Below, one piece after another: positions 54,937 through 64,000 of a stretch of DNA of 64,000 nucleotides; position 1 is the first letter of the stretch, and each line of letters opens with the position of its first letter. The notes under the pieces were generated by a model. The model was not told the origin of the DNA. It did no database searches and saw only the letters and a program-made list of their open reading frames with translations. The stretch is from Calonectria ilicicola (Eukaryota; Ascomycota; Sordariomycetes; Hypocreales; Nectriaceae), in NCBI GenBank assembly GCA_020809705.1, contig CP085834.1, forward strand, positions 1,984,001 through 2,048,000, written 5' to 3'. The translations under genes were made by a program, and so were the position numbers.

Positions 54937-55629
54937 CTACTTTTCAAGCGCAAATATCTGATCCATTTTCACGACATCCACAAACTTTGGCAGTACGCGC
55001 TTCATGAGAAAGTCATGTACTTCCTTCTCGTCGTCTATGATGCCGTCTTCCACGCAGATGATGTGATAATCGAGATCTGCGCCAGCTCTTGCTGAACCCA
55101 AAATGCTTCCCATTGTTGTCAACCCCGCCAAGACAATGTGTTTGATCCCCCTAGCTCTCAGATAGGCAATCAGGTCGGAGGAGCCAAAGCAATTAGGTTG
55201 CAACTTGCCAAGAACAATCTCATCTTTGCCTCCCCAACCGTTCTCGGGGACCAGCGCTTCAGGAATAGCATAGTGTGGATGATTCGGATCGGATGGCGCA
55301 TTAGCAAAAGCACCTTTTGCTTCCAACTGCGCCACCCATTTAGCCAGTTTATTGTATGGCGAAACGAAGGCGTTGGAGTTGATGTTGAATGGCAATGTGT
55401 GATGAATAATCAAAGGCATATCATCATACAAGCTCTTAGAGTCTGGTGCCTTGCCGGCCTCCCGTCGCGCCTTGATCTCGGAGCGGAAAAAGTTCAAAAG
55501 TTTTTGAATGTTCGCGAGATACGCGGACTGATCATCAGGTGAGAAGCGGCCAAGAATCTGCGTCTGGACATCCGAGAGAAGCAGAGCCGTGTGGGCGAGG
55601 GATACGGGAACATAGAATTCTGTCGCCAT
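54937..55629 (-). CDS. Isochorismatase-like cysteine-hydrolase-fold protein (Cys replaced by Ser)
   Basis: A single exon encodes 230 residues. The family fold is clear: TALLLSDVQTQILGRF with the conserved Asp20, then DEIVLGKLQPNCFGSSDL with the catalytic-type Lys, then IKHIVLAGLTTMGSILGSARAGADLDY and DEKEVHDFLMKRVLPKFVDVV. In hydrolytic members the third motif reads T-x-x-C-V with a nucleophilic Cys. Here the aligned residue is Ser175. Non-Cys variants are frequent in fungi, and their activity is unknown. Known relatives hydrolyse isochorismate, nicotinamide or N-carbamoyl compounds, so the specific reaction cannot be named. The start at 55629 (MATEFYVPVSL) is favoured over upstream in-frame codons because a TATA box lies 66 bp upstream and the domain begins there. 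Confidence 0.85.
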   Translation of the reverse strand: MATEFYVPVSLAHTALLLSDVQTQILGRFSPDDQSAYLANIQKLLNFFRSEIKARREAGKAPDSKSLYDDMPLIIHHTLPFNINSNAFVSPYNKLAKWVAQLEAKGAFANAPSDPNHPHYAIPEALVPENGWGGKDEIVLGKLQPNCFGSSDLIAYLRARGIKHIVLAGLTTMGSILGSARAGADLDYHIICVEDGIIDDEKEVHDFLMKRVLPKFVDVVKMDQIFALEK

Positions 55630-57687
55630 TATGAAAGTAATTGGTAGCAATCGTTTAAGTTGTTGTTGACCGAGAATCCTGGTAAATTCCTGGGCTTTTA
55701 TATGATTGAAGGGGTACAATATCCCCTCTTGAGAATGATCAAGCCCGCCGGACAAGAATTTGTCATGATTTAATAATACCACATCCTAAAATCAGCTGAA
55801 ACGCTCGCCTACGCAAAACGGAATAGAGTTGTTTTATTTTTAGTCGACTCATTGGCCAAATATCCGATGTGGCTGCGTATAAGCATTTAGTCACCACAGG
55901 CTGCAGAAATAGTAAATGTTAGTTTCGCGTCGCCGATCCACTTTCCATTCTCCCATTAGTCAGGTATAGCATCAGCGCTTTTCTATTCTTCATTCATAGA
56001 TATATACGTGTCATATTTATTACCTCGCAAAATCGCCGGTTTGCAGAATAGACATGGGGTCATTTATGCAGCTAACGCTGGCTATCCCTTTGATAAAGAC
56101 GCTACCAAATGCACAAGTTACGTCATTCTGATCGCATTGCCGTGATATCCGAACAGCTCAAATTTGATGCTGGCGTTGAGAAAGGGCCCGTAATACCATT
56201 TAGACTAGAGATTATAGACTTGTCATGCTGAAACTTGAAAGCGGTCAACCAAGAATTCTTTTCAACACCATTGTGTTTTAGCACATATACATACAGTTGA
56301 TTTCAATAATTGAGAAGAAGATTACGTGGGCTCTCAGATCAAAGAACCGATCAATTTGGTCAACTTGGAGAGTCTTATCGCTCTTTAGTAATAATTCGGG
56401 AAAAGTCAATCACAGAAATACACGGCATTTCTTCGTGATTTCCTAATTTTCAGTCTCTATCACTAAAAGACCGTCCCATTAAACAGATCAACCTACCTAA
56501 AACATCCTCCTACTTAAAATGGAAATCCAATTTCATTTCCTTAAAACCTTTTCTCTTGCAGCAATGATGCCCTTCACCTTGCCAGTCTCAGTTATTCAAG
56601 CTCCTACATCAGTCTAAAGATCGAATTCAGAAATGTCACCTCCACGGCGATTTTTTACTTGTCGTTTATATCCGGCGATTGGGAAGCCGTGAACTCGGAC
56701 ACGGATATTTTTGTGTCGCCATGTTGTTGTCTCTCAAGAGGTGGAGGTATATTGAGACTGCAGACTTGCCTGGTCAGAAGTCTTGTATCACTTTCATGTT
56801 TAAACAACCCTTCGGACAGATAATATTTATGACTTAATCTGGTAATTGGGCGATGATACAACTGATGATGTTGAGTAAAACGAGAAATTGGTAGGACTTC
56901 GATTGAGAATTATGATGATCTCGAGGTGTCTTGTGAATCACAGAGTTAACCTGCTCTGGCGCCACGACCTTGTCAGTAGAATCTGAGATTGGCAACCGAT
57001 CGAATAGCAGCTTAAAAATGGGCAGATTGGTGAAACGAGTTGTTTACATGTTCAATTTTCAAGCAAGCATGCTACACATCCTGAATATTTTCGCGCAATT
57101 AAGCAATCATCTTTGCGCGATAATTGCTTCTTATCGCCCGAGACTGGATTAAACCATCGTGCGGAAGAGATTCCTTGTCAAGCTATATGCTCGGCTACTT
57201 TTCGGCGTCCCCCAACTCCTAGCCATTCCATGAATCAAAGGTTGTCTGGGCAGAAGCAAGATCCTCGTGAAGTTTGTTTGGAATAGCTGGGACATAATTC
57301 AATACGAAAAGGTTCGGTACACCCGCAGTCACCAATCACGTCAAATAACTTGGATGGATGGAAAGGGATAAGTGGGGCGCTCCAATTGAGTGATCTAATC
57401 GTATGATCCTTGTTTGTGTGCAGAGTAAAAGGTCCTCGCCAAAGAGCCATAACTCACATTGATTCCCTGTCAAAGATTCCCTAGGTGCATTTTCTCAGTG
57501 CTACTCAAAAACGTCATTAGAAAATAAGGTCTGTGTTATTGATACACCGGATTGCCTCACCTGTGGCTTAGCAAGGCTGTGTCAGCCTGCATAAGCGAAA
57601 AATATGCCCTCCTAGCCCATTCGATAGTGCAAATTTTCATTCAAACCCCTCACACCAATCCGGAATCCAAAATCCTCAAAGCTTTGA
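55630..57687. other. Intergenic, about 2 kb, AT-rich
   Basis: Divergent region between the isochorismatase-like gene and the next plus-strand gene. ORFs at 56655-56861, 56970-57152, 57235-57450 and 57552-57764 show nothing recognisable. No repeats or mobile element ends were seen. Confidence 0.45.
55695..55702 (-). promoter_or_regulatory. TATA box of isochorismatase-like gene
   Basis: TATAAAAG on the minus strand, 66 bp upstream of the ATG at 55629. Confidence 0.55.
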
Positions 57688-59581
57688 ATGTGTTACCAAC
57701 TCATCGAACTATACTCAGCATGTCGCTGTCTCTACTACCAATATGCGATAGACAAGTGCCCTGAGTATGGTCGTCATCCCGTTAAGCAACGTACTGTTTA
57801 TGTTGGATATGCGTGTTCCGTACATACCGGCCCCAGTAACAGCTATTCTATTGGGAAATCAGCTATTGCTTCGGATGATGACATGGACACCGGAGACAAT
57901 ACCGATACAGCTTCACTATTCAGTGAACTGTCCATAGGCTCAGCAGCAACATCAGTCACTGTGCCGAGTCAATCCGAGAGCGACCTTGCAGAACAGTTGT
58001 TTCAATCTTTTCTGAGCGAGCCAGAGCTTCAGTTCAGTCTTCCTCAGCTGGTTAGAGTGTCACGAACCCGATCTAAAGCCGAGAAAAGCCTCACCAGGTT
58101 CCTTCAAAGATTAGCTAGAGACCTCAGAACGGCTGCTGCTACAAAGATAGAATTTAAAATTTCCAGTTTCGTTCGCTATCATCGACACAAAATTTCCCGT
58201 CGTATAGTCGAATATCATATTAAAGAAGTAAACGGAGATACCCCTGAGCCTGAGGGCGAAGATGCCCCTCTTTTGGAACTCCCACAAGCGGAAGAGGAAG
58301 GTTCAGATGCCGAAGATGATGATTTTATTATTCTTTTTGATGAGCTTCACAAGTTCTTATTTGAAGGGGCTTCCTTTCAGAGTTTTAAGAACAATCTCCA
58401 GCTTTTCTTAACAAATCATATCATGTTACAGATAAGAGATATACCTTTGAGAAAGTGACCAATATTTTTTCCAATGGCTATTCTTGCTTCACCTCCAAGT
58501 ATTACGGCCTCAATGAGCAAGCCAAAACTAAGCGTTTATGGTGGACATGTGTTTGTGGCTTCAATTTCTTTTTCAAGTACTAGGTCATTGGTCACTAATA
58601 TAACACAGCCTTGTGGTTGCAAATTATATGATGATTACGAAGAGCTACGTCCTGGAGCATTAGACGAGTTGCGTGTGTTTCTAGCACAATACGCGCCACC
58701 TATACCGACCGAAATCGAGGCCTCTCAAACGAGCAACCAACCTCCAACCCAACACCAATTAACTCAAAGCCTCAGGGTTAGTCATTTGACAGGCACACTC
58801 ATGAACTTCTTCAACCCTGCCCAAAAAGAAAGGCTACCCCAGCATCAACGCGATTCGACGGATTTGACAGATTGCGTGGCCCTTAAGTATCCTCCCATAG
58901 AGCAGTTAGCACATAAATTCCTCCTTCTGTGCATTCCTTTTATGAAATGGGGCGCCAAACTCCAACAGCCAGATGTGTGCAGAATATACTCGGACCGAGA
59001 TTTCTTTCAGCTCCTGAGGAAATCCTATCTAAAACACCGATCTGGATATCCATGGAGGTGGCTCAAATCCATCAGCAAAGTAGAGTTCGTTCAGGTAATA
59101 AATTTTGTCCAGTGCCACATCATGTTACTAAACCTTTTTACAGTTTGAAATGTTCTCAAACGACCTAGTCGACATAAGTGCGTCTCCTTCGATGCCGTCA
59201 CGGGACGCAAGACAAGATTACGACTATGAACAGTCAGATACGAATCCACCAATTGGCTACAATATGTTGATGCATCTGTTAGAAAACCCCTCTCATGCCC
59301 CAATCTTACCAATCCTTTTCAAAAAGATCCCCGTCAAGCGGCGAACACGGCTGGCAGCATGTCCCCAAAAGGGCTTCTCCTGTGGTTGGGGGGTTCAGTT
59401 TATTGAGTCATCCAGCACACTGGCCATATTTTCGCTCGGGCTTATCGGCTTTATCCTCTCCCTAGTCGCCTCTATTCTGTGGACAGCCGTTAGAAACGAT
59501 GTTCAAGGTGGATTCGGAATTGGAGCATTTGTGCTTGCCTTCTTTCTCTTTTGCGCAACTCAATTTCACTTGATTTCCTAA
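57688..59581 (+). CDS. Fungal family protein with Cys-rich motif and two C-terminal membrane segments
   Basis: Four exons are proposed (57688-58381, 58432-58550, 58609-59094, 59144-59581), 578 residues. The start CYQLIELYSACRCLYYQ, then CPEYGRHPVKQRTVYVGYACS, and the later RLWWTC plus PCGCKLYDDYEELRPGALDE and FEMFSNDLVDI are hallmarks of a widespread, uncharacterised ascomycete family. The Cys pairs may bind zinc. The C-terminus GYNMLMHLLENPSHAP, then CPQKGFSCGWGVQFIES, ends in two hydrophobic helices (LAIFSLGLIGFILSLVASIL; GAFVLAFFLFCATQFHLI), so the protein is probably membrane-tethered. The 50-nt first intron has a poor donor (GTTTTA); otherwise a frameshift near 58407-58425 must be assumed, because the frame of the first ORF ends at 58458. 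ATG 57688 has an in-frame stop directly upstream. Function unknown. Confidence 0.68.
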
Positions 59582-61187
59582 AGGTTTGCTAGATATTTTG
59601 AAGGCTATACAAAATTCGAAATGCAAGCCTGTCACTCAGACATGAGAAGACTATCTTGAGTTGCAGAGTGAGCGATATGATCTCAATCTGCAGAATAATG
59701 ATAACCAACCACATCAATATATTTTTTTCATAGTAATGAGCTCAGAATGTATCATTCTTTATAGTAGCTGCTGACTACGTTAAAACCCGTATCTCCCCAT
59801 TGAGAAGTTCTAACCAGAATCACGTACTACCATGGTTGCCAGCTGGCTTGCAGAGGGTGCTTCCGAATTGAGCCATGAGTTCAGGGTCTCTTGCCCTAAT
59901 CCTATATATCCCAAAAGTATTTCTTCTGGGCAGTGGAGAAGGCGAGAACGAGGTACTGTTTTTCTATTACGAGGGGACCAGTTCGTGACAGGATGCTGCA
60001 ACCCTAGTAATTCTTGTGGGATAGAGTCGGTAGCTAGAATGATTAGTTGCATTTGTGACGTAAGCTTTAAATAGAGTTGCCAGTCTAGCTTATTCAGATT
60101 TGCAGTGTTGTATTAATTAAGTAAGAGAAACTAGTTGGCGAGATCAGTGTTATCCCTGCATCAGGAAATTCGGAGGTTGGCTCCGACTATCAAGGGTTCC
60201 TTACGCGAATCCAGGGTTCAGTCAAACGCGGAATGTGGGTGAGCTAAAGACGGCATTCGGGTTCTTTAAAGTCCCGTCTCTATCCACAGTAGAGCAATTA
60301 CGAAACGTCCTTCCATATACGAACAACTCTTCCACTCTCGGAACTAGGGTAATTTTCCAAGCCAATGAGGTTTTTTCACACCTGGTCTGTTCTTCGGGAC
60401 TTTTTAGATAGCAGAACGATCACTCCTGCGTGGATCTTGCGTCCACTATCCCACTTTTATTTCTTTTCGATTGCTCCAGAACGCGCTCGGTCAACATTAA
60501 GCATAACTGCAAGGAGGCAATTAACCTTCTTTATCGTGCTCCCTTTTACCTTTTAGATATACCCTCTTAGTGTATAGAGACATTTTGCATAAACATTCCT
60601 TCATTTCTAGGACTTAATTGCAACGAGCGTAGGTTCATTTTGTAATTCTTTCGCGTGGTGGTGCTGTCGCATAATTCTAGCTTCAGTCATTCCGCGGTCT
60701 CCCTCCACATTCGCTGCCCGCTTGCGCCAGATTTGAGCTCATTCTGAAATTTTGGCGCTTTCTATTTCTGAATCAGAGGCCCTCGTGGAGACGAACAATG
60801 AGATGTGGGCCAATAACAGTGTGGAGCCGGAGTCCGGAGAAGATTCTAACCAAGATATAAATCCGCTGACAAAGCACGGATTCTAGTATCAACAATTGAA
60901 TCGCCGAAGTGGAACATGATAACTTGCTGTTTGAATGGGCTCTGCTGCTTATATGGCTGTTCCAGAGGGCGGGGCTTCACGGTCCAGATCGAGCAGACTC
61001 CGGGTTGTCAGGCGAAAACGAAAGGGCAAGGTTTAAAGTCCATGCGAATTTTGATGCTCGTAAAGGATATATAAGTGAGGTGAAATCCCCTTCACAAATT
61101 ATTTTTGATCATCAACACATCTCTCAGCGAAAATCTCTTGTCTCTGGCGCCATCACTTTGCGCGTCTGCTCTTGTCGCCTAATTACG
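59582..61187. other. Intergenic, about 1.6 kb
   Basis: No supported gene. ORFs at 59832-60074, 60365-60556 and 60909 (the last in frame with the tyrosinase start) lack support. The right end holds the tyrosinase TATA box. Confidence 0.45.
61068..61075 (+). promoter_or_regulatory. TATA box of tyrosinase gene
   Basis: TATATAAG lies about 113 bp upstream of the ATG at 61188. This argues against the in-frame ATG at 60909 being the start. Confidence 0.55.
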
Positions 61188-62437
61188 ATGAAGGCTCTCC
61201 TCACACTGACTTTGGTCCAGTCTCTGGCGCTGCTTATAAACGCAGCGCCGCTAAATCATCACCCGGCTTTAGGTACACGAGCGACTTGTGAAAATCCCAT
61301 TGTTCGAAAAGAATGGTTAGTATTAACCTTGAGGATTTTGTGGGATATTTGTTGCAAAATGAATAACACCGGAATGGCAGGCGCTCTCTCTCAGCTGATG
61401 ATCGTAAATCCTACATTGATGCAGTCAAATGCTTGATGGAGAAGGAACCTAAAAACCTCAAGACTGACCTTCCCGGTGCAGTCAATCGATTCGAGGATTA
61501 TCTAGGTGGTCACATATTGCAAACAGATGAAATGCATTTTGTGGTAAGCTCAGAGCCAGCTTTTTGTATAAAACCACTAAGATTTCTGTAGGGTGCTTTC
61601 TATCCATGGCATAGATTGATGATCTGGCTTTACGAAAAAGATATCCGAGAGTGTGGCTACAATGGGGCGCAGCCATATTGGGATTGGACTCAAGATGCGA
61701 TATCCAACGAAACCATGTTCAACTCTGAGATCTTTGATCCTGAGACTGGGTTTGGAGGCAACGGGGAATGGATTCCAGGAACTGAAGAAAAGCCCGAGCC
61801 AGGGTTGACAATTGCTGCAGCCGGACTGGGAATTCCCAGGGATGACCGCTCAGGCGGCGGGTGCATCCCAACTGGTCCTTTTGCAAACATGACGATTCAC
61901 ATGGGTCCTGGCGACGACACGAGTTATAATGAGGGGTGTGTTCGACGAGATTTCGTCCCGTCACTCTTCCTTGGTTTCGGAAATTCGGATACTGTTGCGC
62001 AGGCTATGGCATATTCTGATTTTGGACACTTTTCATTCAACAGCGAAGGTACTATCCATGCGACTGGTCATCTTGGCATTGGAGGCCTCTATGGAACTAT
62101 AGCCGACGTTTGGGCAAGTCGTAAGTCCACATATTACTTTTAAGCCAAAGCGCGATGGATGTCTAACTTTCAACTAGCCGGTGACCCTCTTTTCTTTCTC
62201 CATCATGCCAATCTTGACCGAGCATGGTGGTCATGGCAGTCTCGAAACCTCACAGCGAGGCTGGATGATATGTCTGGTCCAGTGGTACCAAATGATTGGT
62301 CTAACCAGCAGGGCCGGAACTACACTTTAGACGACTCCATCTACTTCGGTGGTACCGTTAATACTACGGTGCTGATTCGCGAGATTATGGATATTCACAA
62401 CGATTACCTGTGTTACGATTACGACGAGCTTTACTAA
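61188..62437 (+). CDS. Secreted tyrosinase-like type-3 copper oxidase
   Basis: Four exons (61188-61315, 61381-61543, 61592-62120, 62178-62437) encode 359 residues. A signal peptide (LLTLTLVQSLALLINA) is followed by the CuA site: a His in GGHILQTDEMHF and the His of FYPWHRLMIWLYE. AQPYWDWTQD follows. The CuB site has HATGHLGIGG and FFLHHANLDRAWWSWQ. These are the tyrosinase central-domain signatures. The short length and secretion fit the small fungal group including tyrosinase-like o-aminophenol or catechol oxidases; there is no long C-terminal inhibitory domain. Predicted role is oxidation of phenols to quinones outside the cell, perhaps in pigment or defence chemistry. All splice junctions are GT-AG, and the acceptor choices restore conserved segments (EW-RSLSADDR, HFV-GAFYPWHR, WAS-PGDPLFF). 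Confidence 0.9.
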
Positions 62438-62736
62438 AGCTTAATTAGTATTGATCAAGTTGTGACTATGCACATGGTAACTAGGTAATTGAGCCAATGA
62501 CCCTAAGGCTTGCATAGCATTGGCAGTTTGAGACAAATACAATTCGCTTTGGAACCCATTTAAATTATTCACCAGAAATAATTAAGCCAATTCTATCAAG
62601 AGGTGTTTTATGCAAGAGCGAGCTTCCTCAGATTCTTGTGCCCAAGATAGAACAAAATAAAACCTTGCATTAAGTAAAGCTAAATAAACTATAAACGATT
62701 TTTTGACCTCCTTTCTCACAGAGTAAAATTATTGTG
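62438..62736. other. Convergent 3' region
   Basis: About 300 bp, AT-rich, between the tyrosinase and receptor genes. No gene. Confidence 0.5.
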
Positions 62737-64000
62737 TTAGAGAGAAACTTCAGATTTTGAACTCTTGTAGTCAAGCTCTCGTTCCAGATCTCTCAAATGG
62801 ACTAATCTGATCTCATCATTGTTATCACCATACTCCACCGCGTACGTCTTGTGGCAAGTGATTCCTTTCGAATCCATGCGTTTGTGGGACTTGTCCACAT
62901 TCGACGTCACACTAACCCCGGTAGGTCGACTTCTGCTACCTTTTCTATGTTCGCTCGCGTAATTGGCATAGTATCGCTGCGTTGTTCCAAGCATCTTGGG
63001 GAAGATGCGAACAAGAATCAGTCGAATAGTAGGCATACAAGTACAGATGATACCAACGTTTATTTCGACCGTGGACCATCTAGAAACTTGCAAATATTCC
63101 CATGTCGGATTTTGAGAATCGGATCCGAACGTGATGAGAGATCGAAGTCGTAGGATACTTACGATGGTTACAAAAGCACCAACACTAAACATCATGCCTA
63201 CCCCAATCTTCTTTCTCCAGTCCAAGTTCAGGGATCTGAGCTGCGATAGGGGAATTGCCAACATCCAAATGTCAAGGACAATGCTGACGCCGCTATTAGA
63301 CCACGCGATAGCATTAATGTTCATGCATTTCCCCTTGTGTTCTCCATCCCACTTTGTCCAGAAATAGCTCACGGGCTGGCACTGGAATATTGACACGGCG
63401 ACGAAACTGATGCCAACCAAACAGTTGACTATGACGGTTCCCCAAATCGTTCGGCGTATTGGCTTGGCTGGGAAGATTCTCAGGTAGAAAAACAACAGGG
63501 CAAGCTTGAGCAAAGTAACGTGGAGGAAATACAAGACGGCCATGATGTAAAAGTACATGCCGAATTTGGTGATGTTGGAATATGTCAGGGTCCAGATGTC
63601 ACGGCCGAGGCCGTTGGCGAGTGTACCATGAACGGTAATAACGGAACTCGGAATTCCAGCGATGATTACTAGAAGTGTGAACCAATCATCTAAGCCGAGC
63701 TCAAGCCTTGCCCAAAGCTTGAAGGCAATGCGGGCGACAACAAAGACGCCGGAAATAACTCCGAAAGTGTTGGAAAGGGTTTCATATTCCACAGATTTGT
63801 CGCGAACCGGCGCGCCGCAGTTTGTAGATGTTGTATTTTTGGTGACTGAGATGATATAAGTAGGTTTCAAGCGTGAAATTGCGAGGTAGCTTACAGAGAG
63901 CTTCTTTGACGGTACAATTGGCAGTCACACAGCCAGTAACTTCGACCTGCAACTCCTCGTTCGTGCATATGCAAGTCTGATTTGTAAAACCACATGGCGA
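62737..64000 (-). CDS. CFEM-domain / rhodopsin-like (PTH11-type) membrane receptor, 5' part beyond window
   Basis: Two exons are visible: 64000-63895 (open at the right edge) and 63845-62737. The first encodes the C-terminal part of a CFEM domain: CGFTNQTCICTNEELQVEV, then TGCVTANCTVKEAL, with the typical Cys spacing. The second carries a linker (CGAPVRDKSVEYE) and seven hydrophobic helices of the fungal rhodopsin/SAT4 type, including ARLELGLDDWFTLLVIIAG, LKLALLFFYLRIFP, CMNINAIAWSNSGVSIVLDI, SVGAFVTIVSILRLRSLITF and VEINVGIICTCMPTIRLIL. The tail is hydrophilic and probably cytosolic. PTH11 of Magnaporthe, which senses host surfaces, has this architecture, but most paralogues are uncharacterised. 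The signal peptide and the first part of the CFEM domain lie outside the window. Confidence 0.87.

Noticed and set aside
59832..60074. 80-codon ORF with several Cys
   Set aside because: No signal peptide or known spacing and no neighbouring exon in frame; likely chance.

Overview
The window is nuclear DNA of a filamentous ascomycete (Pezizomycotina; probably Sordariomycetes, genus not determinable from here). The evidence is short GT-AG introns of about 47-85 nt with CTAAC or CTGAC branch sites, a tRNA-Ile with a 22-nt intron, and families typical of this group: Zn2Cys6 regulator, CFEM/rhodopsin receptor, NACHT and NB-ARC NLR-type proteins, DUF6604, NmrA and BBE-type FAD oxidases. Twenty-three protein-coding loci and one tRNA are supported; introns and starts were placed by reading frame and conserved motifs, not by transcript data.

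Layout. 0-14 kb holds an edge-truncated gene, a BTB/POZ protein, an NmrA-like protein, a ToxD-like medium-chain reductase, a small secreted proline-rich repeat protein and a FAD-linked oxidase broken by an in-frame stop. 14-25 kb holds tRNA-Ile, an NB-ARC/TPR NLR, a cytochrome P450, a DUF6604 protein split by an in-frame stop, and a seven-repeat beta-propeller lectin-like protein. 25-34 kb holds a large membrane protein of unknown function, a serine beta-lactamase-like hydrolase with an in-frame stop near its C-terminus, a Gfo/Idh/MocA dehydrogenase and an expansin-like secreted protein. 36-54 kb looks like a biological-conflict region: a 1,482-residue GHKL-ATPase/NO VEIN protein, a Zn2Cys6 regulator, a Ulp1-like protein lacking its catalytic Cys, a NACHT-WD40 NLR and a PNP-NACHT-ankyrin NLR. 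54-64 kb holds an isochorismatase-like protein, a fungal two-TM family protein, a tyrosinase and a CFEM/rhodopsin receptor that runs off the right edge.

How the genes may work together. The three NLR-type proteins, the GHKL-ATPase/NO VEIN protein and the DUF6604 protein belong to families linked to non-self recognition or found in variable fungal regions; a shared immunity or incompatibility role is inference from domains and proximity. The oxidoreductases (NmrA, MDR, FAD oxidase, P450) resemble secondary-metabolite tailoring enzymes, but there is no PKS, NRPS or terpene backbone gene here. Three genes each carry exactly one in-frame stop with conserved coding sequence continuing behind it, suggesting recent decay of accessory genes. 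Large gene-free stretches separate the genes, and no transposase, retroelement or CRISPR array was recognised.
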